Source: Sycobia sp. Sy_11 | Taxonomy: Eukaryota; Arthropoda; Insecta; Hymenoptera; Epichrysomallidae | DNA: 64,000 bases | Assembly: GCA_018907035.1 (NCBI GenBank) | Contig: JACCIC010000099.1 | Coordinates: 1,844,001-1,908,000, forward strand | Reading direction: 5' to 3' | Translations under genes and position numbers: made by a program | In this document: piece by piece, positions 37,239 to 50,489 of the stretch | Position numbering within the stretch: position 1 is the stretch's first letter | Layout of the letters: the number at the start of each line of letters is the position of its first letter | The notes under the pieces: generated by a model | What the model saw: the letters and a program-made list of their open reading frames with translations, nothing else | Databases searched by the model: none | What the model was told of the DNA's origin: nothing

Positions 37239-37382
37239 TGTTTATTTTACTGTTTTCTGTCTCATCTTGGCATGGAAGGAAATGAACAAGCAGATTCATT
37301 CGCGAAAGTGATCAGCAATAGAAGCATTATAAAAACAAAAGAGATCATTTTCACAGAATGTCCTGAGATTTTCAATCTATGA
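37239..37382 (+). pseudogene. RNase H fragment of a non-LTR retrotransposon
   Basis: The frame ending at TGA 37380-37382 contains SHLGMEGNEQADSFAK, the final RNase H motif of I/R1/jockey-type elements. It lies 3' of the gypsy remnant in the same orientation as the reverse transcriptase fragment at 35415, as if one non-LTR element had been split by the gypsy insertion. Confidence 0.65.
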
Positions 37383-39051
37383 ATGTTAGTAGCTAGAAAC
37401 CTATATGTAAATGCGTAAGGGCTGTGCGAAATAATAAAATTTTATTATTATACTTTCGGTCCATGTCAAGGTATAGGAAAAGGACAAGCGATCGCCGTGT
37501 AAGGAGGACGGTTACATCCTTGAATGATAGATGAGGATCTACTACCAGTAGAGCGAGTTTTGCTCTATCTATATTTATAAATTGCTCTATCTGAAGAGAA
37601 CTGTAAACTTACTCTACATATTAATATCTAAAAAAGGCAAAATATTTTTATAAGCAGGAAGATATTATAATAGGACACGGGAGTGACTATGGCTATATGT
37701 TACATTCTTCAACAGTATAGTCGTAAGCAGTTATATACTACATTAATTGCTCATGTTAAAGGGCTGGTATTAGTGTAACAAGGTTTTAACAGAATATCGC
37801 TTCTGCTTAAAATAATAAAGGAAAATCTTAATTTAGAATATCAAGAGAAGTGTACACTAGTAAAAATCATAACTTATTATAACATAAAATTACAGTAAAA
37901 CATTTTTATCATATGTTCCTGATCTATAATCTATTACCCGAAAGTTTTCCCTGCACTAAATTGATAACCACATGCATCTCGAGTTGTCTAACAATTCACG
38001 TGATAGCATATATTAAACTATAGCATCACACAAACGAATTACGTTATTGAACGTAACTTAAGGCAAATGCGTTGACTAATTATCGGAAAATTTGCGATAA
38101 TGGGCTATACATCCAGCCAGCACATCTGAAAAAAATATAGTGTGGGAATTTCTCGATATGGTTGTCAAAATTGTGCTACTTGTTACCAAAGCATTTTTAG
38201 AAAGATTTTAAAGGATTAGAAACTACAACTATTTATTGTCAAAGAAGCAAAAGTAAAATAGATTATATTGAAAGATATATGTTTTAACCTAAAGTATTAA
38301 ATGAATGATCTGATAAAAGATTATAATTCTCAATACGCATTTTACTGATATCTTCTTCAATACCTTTCTGCTATCTTTTACGTACTAAATGTATCTAATT
38401 ATTTATATTATAAATTCTGTAAAGGGTACAATTATTATCTATTCATTTAATAAAATACAAGTAAATAAGTGAAATGCAATAAACATTATATAAAATAAGT
38501 TGAGTTGAAAGTATAAATTCTAAATTTTTAATTATTTATAGAATTTTCTGCAATTTTTATTATATTTGAGTTACAGGTTGATATCGGTACTGAGTTTGTC
38601 CTCTTATAGTTATTAGTACATTCTTGTTCGTGAAGCTAACAGAAAGGTCATTCTTTATTCCTATGTATAACTATGGATAGTAAAAAAATAAAATAAGTAA
38701 ACAACTGTCTTATTTTATAAGCGTTGGCAAAATCTGTAAAATCGTATCCATACCGCAATTTTTTTAAATCACTGAGAAATTTTAGCTAAACATTCCTAGA
38801 ACAATTTCTGGGTTTTGATTTCGTTATTCATTATATTAAAATCGGGGGGACAATCTTGTCGCGATAAGGAGAAAAACAAAGAAATAACCGTGCACGAAGA
38901 GCCTATAATCTCGTATCGAGTCGAAAGTACATCTCTCTTGAATATCAATGTATATCGCTCGAATATCTCGACGGCGATCGCTGATATCGTGAATCGTTCC
39001 GTCATTTTTTACGTGCCCAGCGAACAGTCGCTAAAGCAGCGCGGTCGCGAC

Positions 39052-39277
39052 ATGGTAGAGAAGGTCGTCCATGGTGTCGCGGATACGCAAAGATCGCCGG
39101 CAAAATCCCAGAGCATCAATCCCGAGGGGCGGGCGAAGGGCCAAGGGGACTCGCGGCTGATCGGCTGGTTGGACAGGCACACCGACAGAATGGAGAAGCA
39201 GTGGGCCCGGCTGCCGAACTTGGCCGGATCGGTCGCGGCTACGTGCGCCATTTTTCTGCTGGGAGCCTGCTTTAGAG
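39052..39277 (+). CDS. Hydroxylase-like gene exon 1
   Basis: A polar N terminus of about 55 residues (MVEKVVHGVADTQRS...) is followed by LAGSVAATCAIFLLGACF, the start of a membrane segment. The donor GTAAAA at 39278 leaves one base of a Gly codon. Confidence 0.7.
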
Positions 39278-39381
39278 GTAAAACATTGGTGCACGCGTGC
39301 CCCCCGACCGGGCCTTATCATCCTCTGGTGCTGAAAATTACCCCCTATTATGTGAAAATGTCGGTGGAGAGTGAGTGAGAG

Positions 39382-39447
<66 letters not shown>

Positions 39448-41315
39448 GAGTGGTGGGAGAAGGTACACCGGAGAGCTGGTGGATAAGTGTAAATTGCTTT
39501 TTCGTTTCATGGCTGATGAAGAGGGATTTTGAACTTTGGACCGTGAATGCCGATGAGGTTTACCGGGATGGCTCGTTCTCGTCGTGGGGGGACAGGAATC
39601 TAATCTGGTCGTTAAATTTTTGTTAAACTGTGATTTCGAGGCTTAATGCTGAATCGAACGCGAACGCATTATCTTTAATAAGTTAGACTTTTATCTGAAT
39701 ATTCTGATCAATTTATTTGATTAGAAGGTATTATTTAGCCAAATTTTTGACGAGGTATTCAATTCATTAGACCATTAGACTTATTTTTTTCATCTTATCC
39801 ATAATTCCAAGAATATATTTAATAATTTATAATAATACATTCTGATTATTTCCAATTAGGGATACAATTTGACTAGATATGAAAACTATATTTTGTAAAA
39901 TAAATTTTAGAAACTAGAATACATATAAACAGATGCCTTACACATTTAGACTTGTATCGTACTAAATTATTTGATAGAATTTTATTGTCATTGTCTTTTA
40001 TCAATTCAATACCTTTATTTGAATGTAATAAAATTATTTTTTAATTTATTGTTATACACTTTTTATATTAAAACAGTTCTTAGATAAAAATAATTGCACG
40101 AAAATTGTCGTGAATTTAGAACTTTTAAATAATAACATGGTGCAATATGATAAACGTAATATGATATACGATTAACTGTCGATACTTCAGTGATGTGCAT
40201 TGAAACATTGTTCTAGTTGATCAGATTCTTCTCCTACAAGTTGCGTTTTGAATATGTTAAGTATAATTTTTTTAAAATTTAATAAATGTTAAATTTAGCA
40301 ATATAACTGTTACTGGAAAAAGAAATTCATTAATAATCTTCATTGAAAGTTTTATAAGTATAAGAATATCATAATTACAATTAATTATAAATTACTAACA
40401 TCGATTTTATATAAAAAAAAATTTAATTTAAGAAAATGTACAGGTATCTGTATTAATCACAATATTTTATGCAAATGAAAATGATCAGAAAAATTAGGGA
40501 TATAGTATATTTCTGATGGTTGATAAATAATTACAACGTTAATTTTATTTAATATTGAGAGGAGGGTATCATTGTTGATAAATCTACGTCATTTTAATTT
40601 TTAATAAAAACTCCGAGAAAACTCTCTAATGAATTAGGATTTATGATTTCTTTTAATAATAGAAAAAAAAAATTCGACCGATAATCGCATTATGAAGTTT
40701 TTTCGAAGAAGCGTGTATTCTTAAATAATTTTCTGATCATTCACTTCGAGTTCTGTTATTTCCTGAGTACTAAAATATAAATATATATTAGATAAAGTTA
40801 TGAAGATAAATTAATTTTTGTATGTAGCACTAAAAGAATTGAAATTGCCCTCTTCCCTCCAACCGATCGGTCTTGCACCGCAAGTCGTTACGTTCTCTGA
40901 TACGTCACAGAAGTGATCGTTGCGGATACGTTGCGTTTGAACAACGATTGATCACGTAACTGGTCGGTAAAATGTCCTTTACAGTTCCAAGTCTACGGAA
41001 AAAGAAGGACAGCCGCGCTATAAATTTCAGTCGGCGGGACTTTTATTACGTCAACATTGTTCGCACCCTCCCCGGAGCCGAGCAGTCGCTGTATACTCAG
41101 CGGAGAAGGCCAACCCTTTGTCCTGCAGCGTATTTATCCCCGTACGTTCTACTTTTCAAATTTACCGCACTTGTTCTCTACCCAATTAGAGACGACGGTG
41201 TACCTATCTTTTTCGTATTTTCTTTTTTACGTGATACGCGCGGTGTACTCTCGTCCGTGCCTGTTTCGAAAAGCAGAGACAATCGGTCAAGTGCGAGAGA
41301 AGAGACTCACAGAGT

Positions 41316-41360
<45 letters not shown>

Positions 41361-44300
41361 GAGGGGGGAGAAGAGGGATGTTATCAACCGAATATTACGA
41401 GTTAGTGAGAATTTTACGGCGGCGGCGCGACGTTTTCCGCTAAATTGGTCTATGGACGAGGTAGGAGGGGGCTTTATCGCCATTGCAGAATCAAGCCTTC
41501 GTCTGTGAGAAATAAAAGCGAGATATGGAGAGGAAAGATTGAAGCAACTGAGGATTTCGTATTTGATCTTGGCGTGTGGACGGCTATGTCGCACAGATAC
41601 TCGACTCTACATGACGAGTTTTAGCTCGAGCTGCCTCCACGCATCAACCGCGCAAGCCGAGCTTTCGATGCTTTTGAAATGTTTCGCGCGTAATGACGAT
41701 TGAATACCTGTTTATTGTATAAGATCTTCAAATAGCAGGATTAATTTATACTATTTTATCCACTTACGTATGAAATCTCTCTTTATCTCTCTTTCCTTAT
41801 TTTTCTCCGCATTCCTTTCAATTATTATATGAAGAGCGCGTCCCCACCTTTCTCTGATTGCCCCCTTGCATTGATTTTTATTACCTCGGAGATCAGTTTT
41901 AATGTTTATTTGTGTAATTAATTTTAAATATAATAGGGCTATAACTAGAAAATGAACATAAACTTTTACTGTTTCGGATACAGCGTATACGCGCTTATTC
42001 TTTAGAAAATCTTCATGAATCGCTCCTCCTTCATAAAGCCCTTTTAAAGCGCAGCTTATCAATTTTAAGGTTTTTAACACATTAGGCGCTTTATTATATA
42101 TTATATGGCCCATAAAGAATTAAATGACACCTACATTTTAATAATGATAAAATGAACAGATTAAAAAGGAATAATAATGGACTATATAATATTCATATAC
42201 AATAAAAAAAATCTTGTAATGTATTAAAAAGTAAGCCAGTGATATTTTAATTTATTAAACAATGTATTATTTAGTAAATTAAATAATCATACCATATATG
42301 TGTGTGTGTGTGTGTGTGTTAGTAAAAGCAATAGATTTTTCTAAAACATGAAATGCTGAAATAATAATAAATGAAATTCTAGCAAACACTTTTACACATG
42401 GAAACATTTATCGAATTTTTGCTGGAATGTAATAGCTCACTACTCTATGTAAAGCTGTTCGGACTTTCTTACTGTACCAATAAAGAAATTATGTACATGA
42501 ACAAGATTTTATTAATGTCGAATTGCAAATGTAAGATCAAGTTTTGTTATCTACTTAAACTTAAAATATTAGTCCTATAGAATAATATTATATATACACA
42601 TTGTATATGTAATATTTTTTATCTGAAAGATAACTTTTAAATGAACTAGAAGATGGTTATATTTATCTTTTTACTAATTTTGCTAAGAAAATTAATGTAT
42701 TATTACTGTCTATTTTCTTTTTTATACAGAAAAAAGTATGATATGCGGAGCAATTGGAAAAATTAAAAAACTTACATAATCGATCAGATTTATCTTCAGT
42801 GTTACTATTAGCAAAATATTATTATACATAAATATCTATTGTACGAAAACATTAGCAAACAAATGTTATACATGAAAGATCATGATTCGAATTCAGATGA
42901 AACAGAATAAATTTTTAGAAATACCTAATGAGTTTTAACAGGTACTTGAGGATATTTGAAAGTACAAAAGAAAATTTACTTGTCTAACTATATAACTGTA
43001 TAGCTAACTAATCTTTTTAATGCTTTAAACAGTATCTTATATTAGTTTTGAAATCAGTTTTCTTGGACGGAGTGCGTTATTTATTAAATTAAATTCTTTA
43101 ACTTAATTTAAAACGAAACTTTAAACTTTTGCAGTAAACCATATTTTTAACCGCCTTCATAGAGCTGCCAATTTTCTTATAGTTTGCCATTTATGATAAA
43201 ATTTGTAAAATATATAAATAAAAGTAGTGAAATATTAGCGTTTTTTTATCTCATAGCTAGATTTAATAATTTATAAATGAAAAATATGTAGACGTTTTTT
43301 ATAGAATTTATAAATGCCTTGAAAGAAATACTCTTTATTACAATATTAGGCACGTTAACGTTTGTATTATGATCTTGATAGTATTATGAGTACTTTCATC
43401 AATTATGATAGAAACTCTTATAACAAAATTTATTTTCAATTTATAAGCAGTAACTATGTTTAAGAAATTTAACTAGTTACTCTGTATATTAATAGTCTTA
43501 TTATACAAAAAAAAAATTAAAATTTAATATGAATTAAATAAAAAGAAAAACACTTGATGTATACTTTTACAAAGAAACTTTTATCACACGAAATTCTTTG
43601 CTAGTTTCGTGATAAGAATGTATAATTATAATAAGATTTTATAGTAACTTTCTTTGAATTTTTAGTAGTAACTTCATATATTAATAACTCTATAATATAA
43701 TAAAAAATTTTAATTTAATCCAAATTAAAAGAAAAAATAATTTTTGCATAAAGTTACGAAAAGTTTTTAGTTACTCTTTCTGTGGTGAAACTATTTTCAA
43801 AGTAATTTGCAATCTTGATAAGAGCGCAGAACGGGTGCACACACGTAATCACAAAAGTTCGTGTGTAAACAGTATAAGTGGGGATAATGAAGGGAATAAA
43901 AATGTTATTATTGCTACAGACATTTTACTGTTATTGTACGTTGTAACTAGTTTATAATTCTTCTTAGGTTTCTCTCATCATTATTCCCATTCGTACTGTC
44001 CTTACATGAACTGGAGTAAATGCCTACATATACTCTTATTTCGTATTTTATTCAATTTGTAAATAGTTGAAAAGTAGATTAACATACGACAGAGGTGTAG
44101 GTATAAAAATAAAAAAAAATTATGTAGATATCCGAGTATTATTTATTAATCTAATAATTTGCACGAAATATTTTTCTACTTATTATATTTTAGTTAGCAT
44201 ATATTGAATTTTTCGTTGATTATGTGAGAAAAGAAGAAAAAACAATTTTAATTATTGGAAATTCAATTCTTATTGAGCTTGAAATTCAAAATATTCTACT

Positions 44301-46132
44301 ATTATATTAAAAACTATAAATTATATAAAGTAATATAAACAGTAAAAATACCTTCACGATATAAAAGACATTTATGATAGAAATAACATCATTTGATTAA
44401 AAGACGTTAGATAAATTTCAAACATAGTAAATTTTAATTGTAAAATTACGATTAACAGTTATCAATCAATCCAAATTTCATTGTCTGATTTATAAACGAG
44501 ATTTACGGAAATTCCTTAAACGTCTTATGCGCGTAAGTGTAAAAGTCAGCTAACTAGGTCTAATTATTCGACTAGACAAATTAAAAGAGAAATTGAACAC
44601 GACTATTTTAATATAATTATTGTGTATCACTTTTAATCAATATCTCAGTAGCTTGTGACTAAATTTTACTGAAAGCCCTCTAAGCTTATGGAATTTTATT
44701 ATCTCTGTGCTGGACGGGACGTTTGTAAGCCTCCGAAATTGAGTGCTTCGGCCTCTTTCGTGATTATTATGCTTATGTCTAGTACACGATGGACGATTCA
44801 TTTTGATTTGGTTATCGAAATCTAGCACCGGGAACTTGAACGCCGACCAGCAGCAGCAGCAGCAGCAGCAGCTCTCTCGAATCTCAGTGTTGCCGATCGA
44901 AAATCGATAATATAGGCGAATAAAAATACCCCTCCCCCCGCATATCTCTTTCACGCTCACAATATAATACTACCTCGGGCGTTGCTTTTCTGCCCGAACA
45001 GGTGAGTGGCTGCTGATCTTCGTGCACTTCGCCAAGCGCTTCGGATACATCGGGAGGCCGGGCCAGCTCGTCAACGCGTCGAGGGAGAACAGCGAGGCAT
45101 CGCCCCACCTGCCCCCGGCGGATCTCGAGAGCTGGGGCCACGCGCTGGGGGAGTCCGCGTATCTAAGGTATTTCGGCATGGCTTGGATATTCGCCGTCGC
45201 CGTCTCCTACACCGTCTATTTTACCATCGGCACCTTTCTGCACGTGAGCACTTTTTTCTTCTTCCCCTCCCCCGCCCCGCCATCATCCCACCCGATAGCC
45301 CGTCTCGGTGAGGCGCGTGATCGGATTGAACGATGGGCGACGGCGTAAAAAGATTTATGACGAAATCGTTATATCGCGGCTTTTTGCACGTCCTTTTGCT
45401 TACTTGTGCGAGATTATAGTTTAAATAATTGAAACATTTTTATTTAATGCTTTATGTTTTAATAATTTTGATCGTTTTTGGCATATGTTTTGTTACATCT
45501 AGTTTATCGTGTAACTTTATTATACTATAATTTATTTTAAAATCGCATATAAATTTGTTTAGTTAAACACGAGTTTCCTTGCTAAGCAATACAATTTCAT
45601 AATAAAGCCCGTATTATATTATTATTGTCTAATCTTTACTTTTTCGATATTTAAAATGACAATCAATATTTTTTTTTTCAAATTTCAATTTTTTCTACTG
45701 AATTTTTCTAATTTTCTATTTTTAACGTAGAATTTCGAAGATATTGAAAAAACATATTTTCGATTTATCAATAAACAATTAAAATCGTCCATGAAAATGC
45801 CGAACCATTAGTAGGTGAAGAATATACGAACACGGCTAACTACTCACACTTCCGTGCCCGTAAGCTTTCTAATGCTTTCTATTATTTTCACCGCAAAGAG
45901 CAACATGAAAAGAAAAAAATTAAAGATCGTTCAGTGATTATCGGAACAGCTCCACTGTTCGCTGCCTTCCACAATCGAACAAATTCTCCCAGGCTATGCG
46001 AATCTGCATTCTCGGCCGCTGGACGACAGGTCTTTCATACGTGTACGGCGTGAAATGAAAAGCGCCCAGCTGACGAGTTGGAATTGCGCAAGCCGGATGC
46101 TCTTCCTACCTCTGTACATGTTTTCAACTCCG

Positions 46133-46186
<54 letters not shown>

Positions 46187-46878
46187 CGCTTTTACTTCGA
46201 TTTATCGCTCCCTTCCTCTCCCTCTATCCGTCTCTTCCGTCTGCCCATTTCCTCGACGTTCTCTCGACTGGCCAGGAGTGTTAAGCCTGCGAATAGCGAG
46301 AGTTCACGCGTACACCAAACGAGGAGCTGTTTGGCGGCCCCGACGTCGCTTATTTGCCGCGCGGCGCTGTCGTCTTGTACTCGAACAACCGCTGCTTTTT
46401 ACCCTGCAATTGCTTCGTCAGCCGAAGGCCAGACTCACACGCGTACGCGTAAACATGCGGCAAGCGTCATCGCTTCCGGAAAATGCGCAGGAGCGAAAAA
46501 GTAACGATTAGCCGAAAGAGAAAGAGCGTCGGAGAGATGGGTTGGGGGAGGGGAAGCTGTGGCGACGGGTACTGACGTATTTTTTGTCCTTCCTTTCTCT
46601 TCCTTCTCTTTTGCGGTACGGGAGGCAAAAACTACCCCTTTTTTACGCCCCTTGTCCACTTTTTCGGTTGACGCGGTGGAGCGAGAAGGAATAAAGCACC
46701 AAAATAGGCTGTAAATCACGTTCACCAACGCTATTTTCTATTCTGGAAGCAGAAAGATACTCGGCTTTTATGGGAGTTTCGCGCGGCTGCGCGTAGGTGT
46801 ATGGTCGACCTACATGCGGGGTATGATTTTTTTCCGGTTCGATACGTAGAGCGCGAGAGATGGAAACCAGAGAAAAGA

Positions 46879-46915
<37 letters not shown>

Positions 46916-47541
46916 GAGAGGGGGGTGTTGCGAGGGGGTCAGATCAGCGTCAGGAATTTCAATTTTAAATACGGACAGCTCGCAAATAGAACTCGAATAA
47001 GTTCCTCGTCCTTTTTAAAAGATTTATGTGCGGCGCTTTGATAAAGCACCGAGGCGCTTCTGAGATTTTTATTCCCGCATGTGTCGAAACGTAAGGCTCT
47101 CGCAGGAGGATCCGCAGTTCATCATATGCGCGAAATTTCGGTCTATAATTGAGGAGAAAAATCGTCGGTAAATATCGTGACGTTCTCTTCTTATTTTTTT
47201 CTTTTTGCCTCAACGCAATAACTGACGAACGATCGATAATATATCGCGTACGCTCTTCCCTAATTTGATCCGAGCAAATTGCATTTTGCCAGTGGTACTA
47301 CTACGTCCGCCAGCGGGACAATGCCGAGGAGTGGAAGTGCCAGCCCTACAAATGGCTCTCGCCCACTTTGGAAAAACACGAAATCATTCTCGGCGTCTCG
47401 AGTTTATTCTGCACCAATACACTGACGGCCGCCTTCGCTGCTTACATAATAAACGGCGGGCCCTCCATGGTTTATTACGATTTCGATGAATACACGTGGC
47501 TCTGGTGGTTCTTGCAATGGCCAGTTCTCTACTTGATACTG
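39052..47541 (+). CDS. Multi-membrane-segment protein, probable fatty acid hydroxylase/sterol desaturase superfamily (first three exons, 3'-partial)
   Basis: Exons 39052-39277, 45002-45243 and 47293-47541 join in frame to 239 residues. Four hydrophobic segments are visible: about 57-85, 128-153, 190-208 and 221-239. The stretch WYYYVRQRDNAEEWKCQPYKWLSPTLEKHEIILG is characteristic in style of animal fatty acid hydroxylase-like (lathosterol oxidase/FAXDC2-like) proteins. Members are ER di-iron enzymes that hydroxylate or desaturate lipids or sterols using His clusters in the C-terminal half. None of these clusters is seen, so the catalytic exons must lie beyond the window or be missed. The ATG at 39052 (GCGACATGG) is the only in-frame Met in the first open frame, although that frame stays open for 79 codons upstream. 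The family call is tentative; the exon chain is strong. Confidence 0.7.
39383..39444. repeat. (GA)n microsatellite
   Basis: About 62 bp of GA just inside intron 1. Confidence 0.95.
40850..41480. promoter_or_regulatory. GC-rich patch in intron 1, possible alternative promoter
   Basis: GC-richer unique sequence with a TACGTCA half-CRE at 40901-40907 and a GA array at 41318-41357. The 178-codon open frame across it ends in repeat-encoded Arg-Glu and is not supported as a gene. Regulatory role is speculative. Confidence 0.2.
44849..44871. repeat. (CAG)n microsatellite, non-coding
   Basis: Seven or eight CAG units about 130 bp before the exon 2 acceptor. Confidence 0.85.
45002..45243 (+). CDS. 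Hydroxylase-like gene exon 2
   Basis: The acceptor AACAG completes Gly, then EWLLIFVHFAKRFGYIGRPG. A soluble loop follows, then the membrane segment YLRYFGMAWIFAVAVSYTVY. It ends in phase 0 at the donor GTGAGC. Confidence 0.8.
46134..46177. repeat. (CT)n microsatellite
   Basis: About 44 bp of CT repeat. Confidence 0.95.
46878..46920. repeat. (GA)n microsatellite
   Basis: GA array with one GC interruption. Confidence 0.9.
47293..47541 (+). CDS. Hydroxylase-like gene exon 3
   Basis: The acceptor TTGCCAG precedes WYYYVRQRDNAEEWKC and the donor GTGAGT is at 47542. 83 complete codons. The LEKHEIILG segment and the hydrophobic FLQWPVLYLIL at the end fit the region just before the first His box in this superfamily. 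Confidence 0.82.
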
Positions 47542-48579
47542 GTGAGTACGATAATTGTCATTTTCTTTTTCTTATTTATGAAAACGTGCTCTATGGCTAA
47601 ACGCCAATTATAGAAATATAATAACATCGCGTTACATTATAGTTACATGTCTTATATTTATAGTTGGAAAAGTGGAAAAATTCGATACTATACGTAAATT
47701 CTACAAAACTTCATCAATATTGAAACGAATTAATTATTATTTCGCATGACGAATCGTTTAATAAGTCATTGATAAGTGCTTCTCTTACAATCTCTAGTGC
47801 TTTATTTACCGATTAATCATTTTTAACATTTTCTTTGATGCACCTTCGTTTCGATTAGTATATAAACCTATTCGTTCATTTGAAATCATAAATTGGGCAA
47901 TAGTAAAAAATTGACAATAGTACTGCCATTTAAAGGAAAAATACTACGAAATTTAGATTTTATAACTTTGATAATAATTTATTTTTTAATTGAATGATTG
48001 TAAAAATATAATAATTCCATAAATGATTAGATATATCTGAGTAAATTGCAGTATCTAAATCATTATCTTGGCAATGATACAAAGACAAATATTTTGAATA
48101 ATTGTTAATGCGTTTTTGTTTTCATTTTTTTATGAGTCTAACTTTTAATTTTTTGTCTTGAACTTTACAGTGGATATGTATATTAAGTTTTTAGACTATA
48201 TAAAAAGTGATGTTATACATATAATTTTCTTAATTTGTAATATGTAACTTTGTAGTACTAGATTTCGAATAAGTAGATGTAGGTCGGGTGTGGGAACACG
48301 CAGTATGATTAATATTATCTGTTTGATAAAAAAGATGATTAATATGACAATTTTTTTATATCATTTATATTAATATTGGTTTTTAATTTTCCGTCAATTT
48401 ATAATTCCTATAGCTAGGCAGAAAAAAGTTTTTACATTTATATAGTGCTGCGTTAATATTTACTATATTAACGACCATTCAAATAATTATTGATCTATAA
48501 TTTTGATATAATTTGTATATCGGCTTATACATCGTAATACATGCACCAATATCCCATAACATTTGAACGACCTACAAAA

Positions 48580-49110
48580 CTTTACATCATACTCGCGAAG
48601 CGTATACGGAGCGATTTTCTCGACTCCGAATTACCGTTGAATATATCGAGGCAATAGAACAGGACTGCCGCATGAGCGTCGGCGAAGACGAAGCGACGAT
48701 TTATATCCCCCAGTCCCCACCTCGTTCTTTCTCCGACGGCGCGTCCTTTCTTAAAATCTTCGCGCGTATTCCTTTTAGGAAGAAGCGCGAGCAACTGCTC
48801 TGTCGGCCAGACGTCGCGAGAACGATCCGCCAGGCGCGGGGCGCGGGGAGCAACGAGGGAAGATTCAGTGAAAATTGGAAAAAGAAGGGATATTCTTCGG
48901 GACGTCTCCGTCGCCTCGGTCGTCGATTGACGTGCCGCATATATAATAATACAGCGAGTCTCGATTCGCGCGCACTCGCTTCACGCGCCGCGCGACGATT
49001 TTCCCGAACGTCTTTGTTTCTCGCTGTCGTCGATGACGAGCGCGACTGTCGCGGAGGAAATGTCGATAAAATAATTTGATAAGCCGCCCGGCGGACAGGA
49101 GAGCGGGGAT
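48580..49110. promoter_or_regulatory. GC-rich island
   Basis: CpG-rich unique sequence with open frames on both strands, which argues for composition and not coding. Could be an enhancer or an unannotated promoter. Confidence 0.2.
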
Positions 49111-50489
49111 GGGTTTTGGAAATTTTTTTCCCTCTCACTCGCTCCTTTCGTTTTATAATGAATTTGCCACGTGCGAGCGCAGCTTTTCTGTTCGAAAGTC
49201 TCGGCCTGAAACGAATTTCCGCAGTTCTCGAGTACTTTATACGTATATATGCGAATCGTGCGAATACATTAAATCGCGGCTTAAACAATTACCGAGGATT
49301 AGATGGAGCTATTAATTCAGGTCTAAAGAAGCTCGAAACTTTACCACGAGTCGTATGTATATATATATATATATGGCACGGGACGAAAGTGAATTTTATA
49401 ATTGGAGTCTGCTCCTTAGTTATATCAATGCGAAAAGGGTCGAATGAATTTTTTTTTCGTCGGGTCGGAGAACGAGGATCAACTCTACCCGGCCAGGTCG
49501 TCCGAGTTGGGCTTAACGCAGAAGACGGCGCGGTTAGAAGATCTTGGAAAGGAGATTTACGATTGAATAAGGGACTGCGTTTAGTCAAAAAGGAGAAATA
49601 TATATAGGCTTTTATATGATATTACGGAGTTGAATTATAGCGCGGTTACCTTCTTCCGTAACGCGACCGTACGAGTGTGCCTGCGCGTCTGTGTTTGTTC
49701 GTGCGTAGGAACGAGGTCTAAGGGAACGCGGAAATAATTCTGCCAAAAATTGAGATGAGTAGAAGAGATGGGACGGGGAGAGAGAAAGAGAGAGCGACAT
49801 TAACCGTGTATTAAGGCGAAGTGCTCAATTTACAGTTGAAATTCATTCTCAGTGCTAGTGCATAGCTTGGTGTCTCACTGAAAGGGAACGAATGGTTTCA
49901 TTAAAATATAAAAATTGATCAAGTCTTATTGTTCGTTCGATGCCCTGATTATATTTTTTCCTAATCGAACGATCTATAAAATGAATAAAATTTTTGATTC
50001 TTTCTAATAAATAATTGATATATAGATTTGAATTTGGCTGCCTATTTCGATTAGAAAATTGAAAAATTCCATTTCCCTTGATGACCTTTCATAATCGCAA
50101 ATTGCAAATGAATTTTGTGTTCTCGAAGCTCTCTATCGTTAACCGAAATTCCTTATCTGTTTTCCATGAACCACTTTGAACTTCGTCCATCAAAAACCTC
50201 ACTACAATAAATCAAAATTAATTAATATCTGCGCAGCTCCTTATACATTAGAAAGGAAAATGAGTTTTTCACTTTTGCGCTTAACTGAAAGAGAAGCTCG
50301 CTACCATAATCATTCGCTTCTTACATTTTTCACGAATTTTCAACGTTCTATCGCTCCTACTCTTAAAAGAAGCTACTCCGCCGCCCGCTCTTTCTTTCGC
50401 TATCTTTCTCACACCCTTTATCACGGAGACCCGAAGAAAATATGATAAACTAGAGTTATTCAAATCGCGGGACTGGCTCGTTTAAATTA

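Larger units (their letters stand above)
32346..39051. other. Intergenic AT-rich region rich in decayed mobile elements
   Basis: It contains the foldback element, the decayed reading frame at 34688-34900, the gypsy remnant with LTR and the non-LTR fragments described separately. The parts 33330-34600 and 37400-38700 hold no feature that I could recognise. Confidence 0.6.
39278..45001 (+). other. Intron 1 of the hydroxylase-like gene (5.7 kb)
   Basis: It holds GA arrays at 39383-39444 and 41318-41357, a GC-rich patch at about 40850-41480, a GT run at 42300-42319 and a CAG run at 44849-44871. The 120-codon minus-strand frame at 41751-42113 is unexplained. The rest is AT-rich without features. 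Confidence 0.65.
45244..47292 (+). other. Intron 2 of the hydroxylase-like gene (2.0 kb)
   Basis: It contains a CT array at 46134-46177, a GA array at 46878-46920 and a GC-rich region at about 45950-46560 whose overlapping open frames look like composition artefacts. Confidence 0.75.

Noticed and set aside
40972..41508. 178-codon frame in intron 1 of the hydroxylase-like gene
   Set aside because: Its second half is GA-repeat-encoded and the rest has no recognisable domain.
44637..44960. 107-codon minus-strand frame with a Cys run
   Set aside because: The Cys run is the reverse reading of the CAG repeat; no other protein feature.
46055..46511. Frames crossing the CT array in intron 2
   Set aside because: Ser-Leu repeat core and no family resemblance; lies within a confident intron.
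48672..49288. Overlapping long frames on both strands at the GC-rich island
   Set aside because: Mutually overlapping, Arg/Ser-rich, no conserved motif; best explained by GC composition.
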